Positions 20,412 through 28,962 of a stretch of DNA of 64,000 nt are shown in pieces (the first letter of the stretch is position 1; every line of letters begins with the position of its first letter). The stretch is from Amnibacterium kyonggiense (lineage in GTDB: Bacteria; Actinomycetota; Actinomycetes; Actinomycetales; Microbacteriaceae). The notes under the pieces were generated by a model. The model saw only the letters and a list, made by a program, of their open reading frames with translations, was not told the DNA's origin and did no database searches. The stretch covers positions 682,001 to 746,000 of the forward strand of contig NZ_SOAM01000002.1 of assembly GCF_004364555.1 (NCBI RefSeq). The letters run 5' to 3'. Made by a program: the position numbers and the translations under genes.

Positions 20412-21811
20412 CGTGCGCCCTCCCCCTGCACCGGCTCGTCCTCGCGGATCGACAGCTCCGGCTTCCGGCCGCGCAGGACGTTGATCCCGAACACGATCGC
20501 ACCGATCGCGAGCCAGATCAGGCCGCCGATCTTCGCGTTCAGGTCCGCGTTGACGAGCACGTACCCGATGATCAGGAACCCGAGGACCGGGACGACCGCG
20601 TGCAGGAGCCGGTTCTTCGAGCGCTGCTTGACCGTGTAGTGCCAGAAGACGGACACGTGCAGCAGGCAGAAGCCGAACAGCGCACCGAAGTTCACGAGCG
20701 ACGAGATCAGGCCGATCTGCCCGACGAAGAACAGCACGAGCACGATCGTCAGCGCGGTCACCACGAGCACGGCGACGAGCGGGACCTGGCGCGAGCTGAT
20801 GCGCGAGAGCGCCTTCGGCAGCTGCCGGTCGCGGCTCATCGAGTAGAGCAGGCGGCTCGTCGCGGCCTGCGCCGCCATCGCGTTCGCGATGCCGACGGCG
20901 AGCACGTTGACGACGAAGAACGCGTTCTGCCAGCCGGTGCCCGCCGCGGCCTGCACGAGCGTGAAGAAGGCGTTGCCGGCCTCGCTGTCCGAGAAGGAGG
21001 CGCGCCCGCCCGCGAGGAGGCTCGCCAGCCAGGTCTGCGTGATGAAGAGCGCGGCGACGATGAAGAGGGCGATGATCATCGCCCGGCCGGCGGCGTTCTT
21101 CCGCCCCGTCGACTCCTCGGCCAGCGTCGAGATGCCGTCGAAGCCGAGGAACGAGAGCACGGCGATCGAGAGCGCGGACGCGAGCAGTGGCCCGTTCACC
21201 TCGCCCGGCGTCCAGATCGGGTCCGTGCTCCACTCGGCGCCCGGGATCGTGCCGCCGTTGATCGCGGTCACCGCGATGATGACGAAGATCGCGACGAACA
21301 CGACCTCGATCGCCAGGAACACCCGGTTCGCGAGCTTCAGCGAGCTGATGCCGAGCAGGTTCACCGCGGTGTTGATCGCGACGAAGACGAGCGCCCACAT
21401 CCAGCGTGCGGTGCCGGGGAAGATGCCGACCATGCTCTCCGCCGCGAAGACGTACAGCAGCGTCGGGATGAGCAGGTAGTCGAGCAGGATCGCCCAGCCC
21501 GCGAAGAAGCCGGCGGCGGGGTGGATGCCGCGGCCGACGTACGAGAACACGGAGCCGGCGAGCGGGAACGACTTCGCCATCTGCGCGTACGCGAGCGCGG
21601 TGAAGATCATCGCGACGAGGCCGATGAGGTAGACGAGCGGGACCATGCCCGCGGCGCTGTTGTAGACGGTGCCGAAGATCGCCCACGGTGCGATCGGCAC
21701 CATGAAGATCAGGCCGTAGATGAGGAGGTCGACGGTCGAGACGGACCGCTTCAGCTCCTGCTTGTAGCCGAAGGACTCGAGGGTGCGCTGGTTCTCCGCG
21801 GTGGCGGACAC
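20408..21811 (-). CDS. APC-family amino acid/amine permease
   Basis: This 467-aa inner-membrane transporter has about twelve hydrophobic segments, starting with LLIYGLIFMVPIAPWAIFGTVY. It carries the APC pattern of a GxxFSYVGRGIHPAAGFFAGW segment and a central FLGFDGISTLAEES motif, typical of amino acid and polyamine permeases. ATG at 21811 is 70 bases after the alpha/beta hydrolase, and its stop overlaps the formamidase start. It probably imports the substrate processed by the two neighbouring hydrolases. Confidence 0.92.
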   Translation of the reverse strand: MSATAENQRTLESFGYKQELKRSVSTVDLLIYGLIFMVPIAPWAIFGTVYNSAAGMVPLVYLIGLVAMIFTALAYAQMAKSFPLAGSVFSYVGRGIHPAAGFFAGWAILLDYLLIPTLLYVFAAESMVGIFPGTARWMWALVFVAINTAVNLLGISSLKLANRVFLAIEVVFVAIFVIIAVTAINGGTIPGAEWSTDPIWTPGEVNGPLLASALSIAVLSFLGFDGISTLAEESTGRKNAAGRAMIIALFIVAALFITQTWLASLLAGGRASFSDSEAGNAFFTLVQAAAGTGWQNAFFVVNVLAVGIANAMAAQAATSRLLYSMSRDRQLPKALSRISSRQVPLVAVLVVTALTIVLVLFFVGQIGLISSLVNFGALFGFCLLHVSVFWHYTVKQRSKNRLLHAVVPVLGFLIIGYVLVNADLNAKIGGLIWLAIGAIVFGINVLRGRKPELSIREDEPVQGEGAR

Positions 21812-21881
21812 GGATGCTCCTTGCTGGACGGGTGGTGCGCGGCGGCGGACGGGCGGTGCGGGAGGTGCGGGAGGTGCGGGA

Positions 21882-22805
21882 TCAGGAGGGCTCGAACGCC
21901 TCGGCGTCCGCGTCGTGCTCGGCGAGGAACGCCGCGACGACGGCGCGGAACGCCTCCGGCTGCTCGAGGTGGGTGCAGTGGCTGGCGCCCGGGAAGACGT
22001 GGCTGCGCACGTCCGGGATGCGGTCGACGAAGGGCTCCCAGGTCGACGGGGTCGCCTCGTCGAACTCGCCCGCGACCACGAGGGTCGGCGCGGTGATGCC
22101 GGCGACCTCCTCGACGACCGTCCAGTCCTTCAGGGTGCCGGTCACGAAGAACTCGTTGACGCCGTTCATCGTGTGGTAGACGGTCGGCTCGGCGAGCATC
22201 TGCGCCTCGGTGTCGAGGAAGTCCTGCGGCGTCGGCTGCACCCGGCAGACGTGCCGGTCGTAGAAGACCTGCGTCGCGGCGACGTACTCGGGGTCGTCGA
22301 TCGTGCCGTCCGCCTCGTGCGCGTCGAGGGCGGCGCGGACGTCCTCCGGCAGCTCGGCCCGGAGCGCGTTCGCCCCCTCGACCCAGAGCCGCATGGAGGC
22401 GGGCGAGTTGCAGATCGCGAGGGACGCGAGGCCCTCGGGGCGGGTGATCGCGATCTCGGCGCCGAGCATGCCGCCCCAGGACTGGCCGAGCACGTGGTAG
22501 CGCTCGAGGCCGAGCGCCTCGACCACGTTGCGGAACTCGTCGACGAACAGCGCCGGGGTCCAGAAGTCCTCCGGCGCATCCGGCCGGTGACTGCTGCGGC
22601 CGCAGCCGACCTGGTCGTAGTGGACGACCGTGCGGCCGGTCTCGTCGGCGAGGGCGGCGAGGTTCTTCACGTAGTCGTGCGCCATGCCGGGGCCGCCGTG
22701 CAGGACGACGAGCGGGAGCGCGCCGGGCACGGGCGCCTCGGGCTCGGTGACCTGCACCCAGGTCTCGAGGTCGCGGAAGGGGATGCGGCGGGTGGTGACG
22801 GGCAC
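21882..22805 (-). CDS. Proline iminopeptidase / amino-acid amidase-like alpha/beta hydrolase
   Basis: This 307-aa S33-type hydrolase cleaves N-terminal proline or amino acid amides in characterised relatives. Seen: the oxyanion motif VVLHGGPGMAHDYV, YDQVGCGRSS, the nucleophile serine in GQSWGGMLG, an Asp in VVAGEFDEATP and the His in GASHCTHLE. GTG at 22805 gives MPVTTRRIPFRD. A TTG seven codons upstream at 22826 is possible but falls in the candidate operator and was not used. It is the first gene of the minus-strand amide cluster and is divergent from the GntR gene. Confidence 0.88.
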   Translation of the reverse strand: MPVTTRRIPFRDLETWVQVTEPEAPVPGALPLVVLHGGPGMAHDYVKNLAALADETGRTVVHYDQVGCGRSSHRPDAPEDFWTPALFVDEFRNVVEALGLERYHVLGQSWGGMLGAEIAITRPEGLASLAICNSPASMRLWVEGANALRAELPEDVRAALDAHEADGTIDDPEYVAATQVFYDRHVCRVQPTPQDFLDTEAQMLAEPTVYHTMNGVNEFFVTGTLKDWTVVEEVAGITAPTLVVAGEFDEATPSTWEPFVDRIPDVRSHVFPGASHCTHLEQPEAFRAVVAAFLAEHDADAEAFEPS

Positions 22806-22824
22806 GGGCTCAGCCTGACGCAGC

Positions 22825-22847
22825 AAAGGTCCCGTGTGGAGACCTTT
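22825..22847. promoter_or_regulatory. Candidate GntR operator
   Basis: A perfect inverted repeat, aaaggtc (22825-22831) and gaccttt (22841-22847) with a nine-base spacer, lies in the 80-base gap between the divergent hydrolase and GntR genes. A second one, ttcga/tcgaa, spans 22846-22870. Their location fits autoregulation and control of the amide cluster by the GntR protein. This is inferred from symmetry and position only. Confidence 0.6.
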
Positions 22848-22885
22848 CGATGGGATTTAACGTGGTCGAAACGGACGGAGGCGCG

Positions 22886-23647
22886 ATGACCGGATCCCTG
22901 GCCGCAGCGGCCGTCGGACCCGCGACCGGGCGCTCGCGCGTCGACGACGTGACCGACCGGCTCATCACCGCGGTCGCGGTCGGCGAGTACCTGCCCGGGT
23001 CGCGGCTGCCGCCCGAGCGCGACCTCGCCGCCTCGCTCGGCGCCGGGCGGATGACCGTCCGCGCGGCGATCGCCCGCCTCGTGGAGCGCGGGCTCCTCGA
23101 GACGCAGCGCGGGCGCGCGGGGGGCTCGTTCGTCGTCGAGCAGTGGACGCCCGCGTCCGCCGAGGCGGTCCGCCGCACGCTCGACGAGCGGTGGGAGGAC
23201 CTCCGCGACCGGTGCGAGGCGATCGCCCGGCTGCACGGCGCCCTCTGCCGCGCCGCGGCGGAGCGCCGGTCCGAGCACGACGCGGGGGTGATGGCCGCGC
23301 GCCTGGAGGCCTACCGCGCGGCCGCGTCGGGACTCGCGAAGCAGCAGGCGGACAGCCGGCTGCACCTCGCGATCATCGACGCCGCGCACAACCGGACGCT
23401 CGCGCGGGTGCTCCGCGACGAGGAGGCCGCGCTGTCGATCGGCGCACCGGCGCACCTGTGGGGTCCGCCGGAGGGCATGCCGGCGATGGAGGCGCGGGCG
23501 CTCCGCGAGCACGAGGCGCTCGTCGCCGCGATCGTCGGGCGCAGCGCGGACGACGCGGAGGCGATCGCCCGGGCGCACGTCGGCATCGACCTCGAGCTGC
23601 TCGAGGCCGCGCGGCTCCGGGCGGACGGGCTCGGCGCCGGCGCCTGA
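22886..23647 (+). CDS. GntR-family regulator (FadR/FCD type)
   Basis: This 253-aa transcription factor has a winged helix (DRLITAVAVGEYLPGSRLPP, LAASLGAGRMTVRAAIARLV, VERGLLETQRGRAGGSFV) at about residues 17-85. An all-helical FCD effector domain follows, with D/H ligand-like positions (DSRLHLAIIDAAHNRTL and AHVGIDLELL). ATG at 22886 follows CGGAGGCG; an earlier ATG at 22850 lacks a site and would sit in the operator region. It is divergent from the amide/permease cluster, which it probably controls, and ends nine bases from the convergent hutI stop. Confidence 0.92.
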   Translation: MTGSLAAAAVGPATGRSRVDDVTDRLITAVAVGEYLPGSRLPPERDLAASLGAGRMTVRAAIARLVERGLLETQRGRAGGSFVVEQWTPASAEAVRRTLDERWEDLRDRCEAIARLHGALCRAAAERRSEHDAGVMAARLEAYRAAASGLAKQQADSRLHLAIIDAAHNRTLARVLRDEEAALSIGAPAHLWGPPEGMPAMEARALREHEALVAAIVGRSADDAEAIARAHVGIDLELLEAARLRADGLGAGA

Positions 23648-23656
23648 CGCGCCGGA

Positions 23657-24808
23657 TCAGCCGCGCGCGCCCTGCAGCACGCGGTGCGTGAGCGGCACCC
23701 CGGGCCGGTAGGCGAGGTGGGCCGCGGAGGGCGCGTCGAGCACGTGGAGGTCCGCCGGGCCGCCCACCCGGATCGCGCCGCGATCGTCGACACCGAGCAC
23801 CGCCGCACCGCCGCGCGTGGCGGCCCAGAGCGCCTCCGCGACGCTCAGCCGCTGCTGCAGCACGGCCGTCGCGACGCAGAACGCCATCGAGGTGGTGAAG
23901 CTCGACCCCGGGTTGCAGTTCGTCGCGATCGCGAGCGGGACGCCCGCGTCGGCGAGCCGGCGGGCGGGCGCGAGCGGCTCCCGGGTGCTGAGGTCGGCGG
24001 CGGGCAGGAGGACGGCGGTCACGCGGGCGCCCGCGAGGGCGTCGACGTCCGCCGCCGAGACGTGGTTGACGTGGTCGACGCTCGCGGCCCCGAGCTCCGC
24101 GGCGAGCGCGACGCCGCCGGACTCCCCCAGCTGGCCGCCGTGGACGCGGAGGCGGAGGCCCGCGGCGCGGCCGGCGAGGAGGACCTCCCTGGCCTCGTCG
24201 ACCGTGAACGCGCCGGTCTCGCAGAAGACGTCGATCGCGTCGACGAGTGGGCGGACGGCGTCGAGCATCGGCCCGACCACGAGGTCGAGGTAGGCGCGGC
24301 GGTCGACGCCGGGCGGGACGAGGTGGGCGCCGAGGAAGGTGACCGAGTCCGCGACCTCCCGGCCGATGCGGGCGAGGCGGACCTCCGCATGGACGTCGAG
24401 CCCGTAGCCGGTCTTCGTCTCGAGCGTGGTCGTGCCGCCCGCGAGCGCCTCCGCCCGCAAGCGCGCCGCCGCCGCGCGGAGCTCCTCGTCGGATGCCGCG
24501 CGGGTCGCCTCGACGGTCGTCGCGATGCCACCCGCGGCGTAGGGGCGGCCGTCGAGCCGCGCGGCGAACTCCGCCGCGCGATCGCCCGCGAACACGAGGT
24601 GGGTGTGGCAGTCGACCCAGCCGGGCAGCACCGCGCGGCCGCCGAGGTCCGTCCGCACGTCGGCGGCCGGGGCGGTCGATGCGGGCCCGAGCCACGCGAC
24701 GCGGCCGTCCTCGACGACGACGGCCGCGTCGGTGAGCCGCGTCGACTCGGCCGGGGTCGGGCCGTCGTGCGTCGTCAGCTCGGCGATGCCGGTCAGCAGC
24801 TCGCTCAT
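23657..24808 (-). CDS. hutI: Imidazolonepropionase
   Basis: HutI opens imidazolone propionate to N-formimino-glutamate, the third step of histidine breakdown. The 383-aa amidohydrolase has the metal motif VDCHTHLVFAGDRAAEF, KTGYGLDVHAEVRLAR, VHGGQLGESGG, DHVNHVS and IATNCNPGSSFTTSM. ATG at 24808 overlaps the hutF stop (ATGA). It is the last gene of the hut operon, whose order is hutH, hutU, M20 hydrolase, hutF, hutI. Confidence 0.95.
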   Translation of the reverse strand: MSELLTGIAELTTHDGPTPAESTRLTDAAVVVEDGRVAWLGPASTAPAADVRTDLGGRAVLPGWVDCHTHLVFAGDRAAEFAARLDGRPYAAGGIATTVEATRAASDEELRAAAARLRAEALAGGTTTLETKTGYGLDVHAEVRLARIGREVADSVTFLGAHLVPPGVDRRAYLDLVVGPMLDAVRPLVDAIDVFCETGAFTVDEAREVLLAGRAAGLRLRVHGGQLGESGGVALAAELGAASVDHVNHVSAADVDALAGARVTAVLLPAADLSTREPLAPARRLADAGVPLAIATNCNPGSSFTTSMAFCVATAVLQQRLSVAEALWAATRGGAAVLGVDDRGAIRVGGPADLHVLDAPSAAHLAYRPGVPLTHRVLQGARG

Positions 24809-26124
24809 GCGCGGTGCACCTCTCTGCCCGCCACGACCGTGGTGCGGACGTCGGACGCGGTGGCGGTCAGGACGAGCTGGGCCGGCACGGCGCCGCGGGT
24901 GCGGGGCGAGTCGGGGTCGAGCTCGACGAGGTCCGCCGGGTCGCCGACCCGGAACCGCGTCGGTGGGAGACCCAGGCTCGTCGCGCCGTGCTCGGTCGCC
25001 GCGGCGAGGAGCTCCCGCGGGGTAAAGCGGCCCCGGCGGCCGGACGCGAGCCGCTCCCCCGCCTCGAGCCCGCGCATCTCCAGCAGCGGGTCGATCACGG
25101 ACTGTCCGTCGGAGCCGAGCGCGATCCGCGCGCCGGCATCCGCGAGCGCGCGGGCGGGGCCGATGCCGTCGCCGAGGTCCGCCTCGGTCGTGGGGCAGAG
25201 CGCGACCGTCGCGCCGGCGCCGCCGATCCGGGCGACGTCCTCCGGCGACAGGTGCGTGCCGTGCACGAGCGTCGTCCTCGGGCCGAGCACGCCGAGGCGG
25301 TCGAGCGCCGCGACCGGGGTCTCGCCGTGCCGGGCGAGGAAGTCGGCGGTCTCGCGGGGCTGCTCGGCGACGTGGACGTGGAGCGGGACGTCCGGCGGCA
25401 GCGCGGCGGCGATGCGCGCGATCGCGGGCAGCGGCACGGCGCGAACGGAGTGGATCGCCGCACCGATCGTCACGAGCGGGTCGTCCCCGATCGCGCTGCG
25501 GAGCGCCTGCCGGCGCGCGAGCCAGCCGTCCGCGTCGCCGTCGCCGAACCGCCGCTGCCGGGGCTCGAGCGCGCGGCCGTCGACGTCCGCGGTCAGGTAG
25601 CAGGTGTCGAGCAGCACGAGCCGGATGCCGACCTCGCGGGCCGCTGCAGCGAGCGCGAGCTCCATCGCGTGCGGCGGGTCGTAGGGGCGGCCGTCCGGCC
25701 GGTGGTGGACGTAGTGGAACTCCCCCACCGCGGTCCAGCCCGCCTCGACCATCTCGCGGAACACGGCGCTGGCGAGGTCGCCGTACGACTCCGGGGTGAG
25801 CTCGGCCGCGGCCCGGTACATCGCCTCGCGCCAGCGCCAGAAGTCGCCGCCGTCGTCGTGCGTCCGACCGCGCAGCACGCGGTGGAACGCGTGGGAGTGC
25901 GCGTTCACGAACCCGGGCACGACGAGGCGGAGGCGGCGGTCGCCCTCCTGCGGCGCCACGCCCTCCTCGACCGCGGCGATGCGCCCGTCCGCGACGACGA
26001 GCCGGACCCGCTCGCGCACCCCCTCGGGCGCGACCAACGTCTCCGCCCAGATTCCGTTTCGAAGGAGGTTCTGCGCCTCCGACGCAGGATCTCCTTCAGA
26101 ACGGATTCCGTCGGGCTGAGTCAT
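24805..26124 (-). CDS. hutF: Formimidoylglutamate deiminase
   Basis: HutF deaminates N-formimino-glutamate to N-formyl-glutamate and ammonia. The 439-aa amidohydrolase shows the metal ligands in VNAHSHAFHRVLRG, the substrate-site IHSVRAVPLP, HVHVAEQPRE, VHGTHLSPED and LGSDGQSVIDPLLEMR. ATG at 26124 overlaps the M20 stop (ATGA). It is odd at the N-terminus: roughly the first 25 codons, before the family-like start at IWAETLV, coincide with a long imperfect hairpin (26050-26108). No other start codon lies between it and the conserved part. Confidence 0.92.
   Translation of the reverse strand: MTQPDGIRSEGDPASEAQNLLRNGIWAETLVAPEGVRERVRLVVADGRIAAVEEGVAPQEGDRRLRLVVPGFVNAHSHAFHRVLRGRTHDDGGDFWRWREAMYRAAAELTPESYGDLASAVFREMVEAGWTAVGEFHYVHHRPDGRPYDPPHAMELALAAAAREVGIRLVLLDTCYLTADVDGRALEPRQRRFGDGDADGWLARRQALRSAIGDDPLVTIGAAIHSVRAVPLPAIARIAAALPPDVPLHVHVAEQPRETADFLARHGETPVAALDRLGVLGPRTTLVHGTHLSPEDVARIGGAGATVALCPTTEADLGDGIGPARALADAGARIALGSDGQSVIDPLLEMRGLEAGERLASGRRGRFTPRELLAAATEHGATSLGLPPTRFRVGDPADLVELDPDSPRTRGAVPAQLVLTATASDVRTTVVAGREVHRA
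26050..26108. repeat. Long imperfect hairpin inside the 5' end of hutF
   Basis: Two 28-base arms (26050-26077 and 26081-26108) pair at 22 of 28 positions around a three-base loop. The cores are gaaggag and ctccttc. The element encodes most of the HutF N-terminal extension. It could be a palindromic repeat that inserted at the gene start, or an RNA structure that controls HutF translation after the coupled M20 gene. Position and symmetry are seen; function is inferred. Confidence 0.75.
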
Positions 26125-27272
26125 GACGCGAGGTGGCGGAGGACGCGCTCGAGGGCGTCCACGCCCGCGTCGACGTCGGCGTCGTCCGCGTGCTCCTCCG
26201 GCGCGTGCGAGACGCCGGTCGGGTTGCGGACGAAGAGCATCGCCGTCGGCACGTGCGCCGCGAGGACGGCCGCGTCGTGCCCGGCGCCCGTCGGCAGCGC
26301 CGGAACGCCGCCGAGCACGCCGTCCAGCTCCGAGCGGAGGGCGTCGTCGAACACGACCTCGTCGCTCCAGCTCGTGCGCTCGATCGCGAAGTCGCACCCG
26401 TTCCGCGCCGCTTCCAGGGCGCCGGCCTCCTCGATCGCGGCGACGAGCGCGCGCACCGCGCCGCCGTCGCCGGCGCGGACGTCGAGCGGCAGCTCGACCC
26501 GGGAGGCGATGACGTTCGTGCCGCCGGGGACCGCCTCGATCCGGCCGACCGTCGCGCGGGCGCCGTCGACGGCGAGCGCGGCCGACTCCACGGCGAGCAC
26601 CACGCGGGCGGCCGCGACGACGGGGTCCGAGCGGTCCTGCATCCGCGTCGAGCCCGCGTGGTCGCCGCGGCCGGTGATCGTCATCCGCCAGCGGCCGTGG
26701 GCGAGCACCCCCGTCGCGAGGCCGATCGGCGCGTCGAGGTCCGCGAGCCCGCGCCCCTGCTCGACGTGCAGCTCGACGAAGCGCCCGATCCGGGCGAGCG
26801 CCGCGTCGTCGCCACCGGCGTGCGGGAGGCCCGCCTCGGCCGGCAGCGCGGTCGGGTCCATCGCCCCGGTGAGGAGGCGCGAGCCGAGGCAGGCGACGCC
26901 GAACCGCGACCCCTCCTCCTCCGCGAACACGACGACCGCGATCGGCCGCGTCGGCCGGAACCCGGCCTCGCGGAGGCGCCGGACCGCGACGAGCGCGGAC
27001 ACGACGCCGAGCGGCCCGTCGAACCGGCCGCCGCCGGGCACGGAGTCGAGGTGGCTGCCCGTCACCACCGCGTCCGGACCCGGCTCGCCCCACCACGCCC
27101 AGACGTTGCCGTTCGCGTCCGGGTGGACGGCGAGGCCGGCGGCCTCGGCCTGTGCGGCGAACCAGGCCCTCAGCTCGTCGGCGACCGGTCCGAACCCGGG
27201 CCGGGACCAGCCGCCGCGCGGATCGCGGCCGACGTCGTCGATCTCGGCGAGGAGCGCCAGCGCGTCGCTCAT
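26121..27272 (-). CDS. M20 amidohydrolase (allantoate amidohydrolase-like), probable N-formylglutamate hydrolase
   Basis: This 383-aa zinc peptidase-family protein has [19 protein letters not shown] (first metal site and catalytic Asp), [19 protein letters not shown] (catalytic Glu), [12 protein letters not shown] and a final GHDAAVLA with the last His. These place it with allantoate amidohydrolases and N-carbamoyl amidases. It overlaps hutU and hutF by four bases on each side. No HutG is present, so it most likely removes formate from N-formyl-glutamate to finish the pathway. I recall the same gene order in Streptomyces, which supports a fixed role. Allantoate activity is the alternative but lacks context. 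Confidence 0.85.
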   Translation of the reverse strand: MSDALALLAEIDDVGRDPRGGWSRPGFGPVADELRAWFAAQAEAAGLAVHPDANGNVWAWWGEPGPDAVVTGSHLDSVPGGGRFDGPLGVVSALVAVRRLREAGFRPTRPIAVVVFAEEEGSRFGVACLGSRLLTGAMDPTALPAEAGLPHAGGDDAALARIGRFVELHVEQGRGLADLDAPIGLATGVLAHGRWRMTITGRGDHAGSTRMQDRSDPVVAAARVVLAVESAALAVDGARATVGRIEAVPGGTNVIASRVELPLDVRAGDGGAVRALVAAIEEAGALEAARNGCDFAIERTSWSDEVVFDDALRSELDGVLGGVPALPTGAGHDAAVLAAHVPTAMLFVRNPTGVSHAPEEHADDADVDAGVDALERVLRHLAS

Positions 27273-28951
27273 TCGGCGCGCCGGTCCAGCGCCGGCACCG
27301 ACGGCACCCAGAGGCCGCGCTCGGCGGCGACCTCGTGCGCGCGGTCGTAGCCGGCGTCGACGTGCCGCATGACCCCGGTGCCGGGGTCGTTCGTGAGCAC
27401 GCGGGCGATCTTCTCCGCGGCGAGCTCGGTGCCGTCCGCGACGACGACCTGGCCGGCGTGGATCGAGCGCCCGATGCCGACGCCGCCGCCGTGGTGGATC
27501 GACACCCAGGTCGCGCCGGAGGCCGTGTTCAGCAGCGCGTTGAGCAGCGGCCAGTCGGCGATCGCGTCCGAGCCGTCCGCCATCGCCTCGGTCTCCCGAT
27601 ACGGGGAGGCGACGGAGCCCGAGTCGAGGTGGTCGCGGCCGATCACGATCGGCGCGGAGAGCTCGCCCGAGGCGACCATCTCGTTGAACTTCAGGCCCGC
27701 GACGTGGCGCTCCCGGTAGCCGAGCCAGCAGATGCGCGCCGGGAGGCCCTCGAACTCGACCTTCTCGCCCGCGGCCTCGATCCAGCGGCGCAGCTTCGCG
27801 TCCTCCGGGAACAGCTCGAGGATCGCCCGGTCCGTCGCGGCGATGTCGGCCGGGTCGCCGGAGAGCGCGACCCAGCGGAACGGGCCCTTCCCCTCGGCGA
27901 ACAGCGGGCGGATGTACGCGGGCACGAAGCCGGGGAAGGCGAACGCGTCCTGGTAGCCGCCGAGCCGCGCCTCCGCGCGGATGGAGTTGCCGTAGTCGAA
28001 CACCTTCGCGCCGCGGCGCTGGAACCCGACCATCGCCTCGACGTGCGCGGCCATGGACGCGCGGGCCGCCGCCGTGAAGCCGTCCGGGTCCGCGGTCGCG
28101 CGGTCCGCCCACGCGGCGAACGGGACGCCGGCCGGCAGGTACTTCAGCGGGTCGTGCGCGCTCGTCTGGTCGGTGACCACGTCGACGGCGACGCCGCGGC
28201 GGAGCAGCTCGGGCAGCACCTCGGCCTGGTTCCCCTCGAGGCCGACCGAGAGCGCTCTCCGCTCCGCCTTCGCGGCGAGCACGCGGGCGAGCGCGTCGTC
28301 GAGGTCGTCCGCGACCTCGTCGAGGTAGAGCCGGTCGCGGCGCCGCTCGAGCCGGCTCCGGTCGACGTCGACGACGAGCACCGCGCCGCCGTTCAGCGTC
28401 ACCGCGAGCGGCTGCGCGCCGCCCATGCCCCCGGCGCCCGCGGTGACCGTCAGCGTGCCGGCGAGGGAGCCGTCGCCGCCCTCCGCCCGCAGCTGCTCGC
28501 CGACCGCCGCGAACGTCTCGTACGTGCCCTGCAGGATCCCCTGCGTGCCGATGTAGATCCAGGACCCGGCGGTCATCTGGCCGTACATCGTGAGCCCCAG
28601 CGACTCGAGGCGCCGGAACTCGGGCCAGGTCGCCCAGTCGGGAACGAGGTTCGAGTTCGCGATGAGCACCCGCGGCGCCCACTCGTGCGTGCGGAAGACG
28701 CCGACGGGCTTGCCGGACTGGACGAGCAGCGTCTCGTCCGGCGCGAGCTCGCGCAGGGTGCGGACGATCGCGTCGAACGCGGCCCACGACCTCGCGGCCT
28801 TCCCCGTCCCCCCGTAGACGACGAGGTCCTCCGGGTGCTCCGCGACGTCGGGGTCGAGGTTGTTCATCAGCATGCGGAGGGGCGCCTCCGTCTGCCAGGA
28901 CCGGGCGGTCAGCTCGGTGCCGCGCGCGGCGCGGACCTCGGTCGTCTCCAT
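27269..28951 (-). CDS. hutU: Urocanate hydratase
   Basis: HutU adds water to urocanate using tightly bound NAD, giving imidazolone propionate. The 560-aa protein has [17 protein letters not shown], the NAD-binding [46 protein letters not shown] (catalytic Cys region), [18 protein letters not shown] and the near-C-terminal [20 protein letters not shown] at 28951 is 11 bases after the hutH stop. It overlaps the M20 gene by four bases. Confidence 0.97.
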   Translation of the reverse strand: METTEVRAARGTELTARSWQTEAPLRMLMNNLDPDVAEHPEDLVVYGGTGKAARSWAAFDAIVRTLRELAPDETLLVQSGKPVGVFRTHEWAPRVLIANSNLVPDWATWPEFRRLESLGLTMYGQMTAGSWIYIGTQGILQGTYETFAAVGEQLRAEGGDGSLAGTLTVTAGAGGMGGAQPLAVTLNGGAVLVVDVDRSRLERRRDRLYLDEVADDLDDALARVLAAKAERRALSVGLEGNQAEVLPELLRRGVAVDVVTDQTSAHDPLKYLPAGVPFAAWADRATADPDGFTAAARASMAAHVEAMVGFQRRGAKVFDYGNSIRAEARLGGYQDAFAFPGFVPAYIRPLFAEGKGPFRWVALSGDPADIAATDRAILELFPEDAKLRRWIEAAGEKVEFEGLPARICWLGYRERHVAGLKFNEMVASGELSAPIVIGRDHLDSGSVASPYRETEAMADGSDAIADWPLLNALLNTASGATWVSIHHGGGVGIGRSIHAGQVVVADGTELAAEKIARVLTNDPGTGVMRHVDAGYDRAHEVAAERGLWVPSVPALDRRAE

Positions 28952-28962
28952 GTCGGTTCCTC

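Noticed and set aside
22806-22826. TTG start of the alpha/beta hydrolase at 22826
   Set aside because: It would put the first codons into the palindromic operator. GTG at 22805 gives the family N-terminus.
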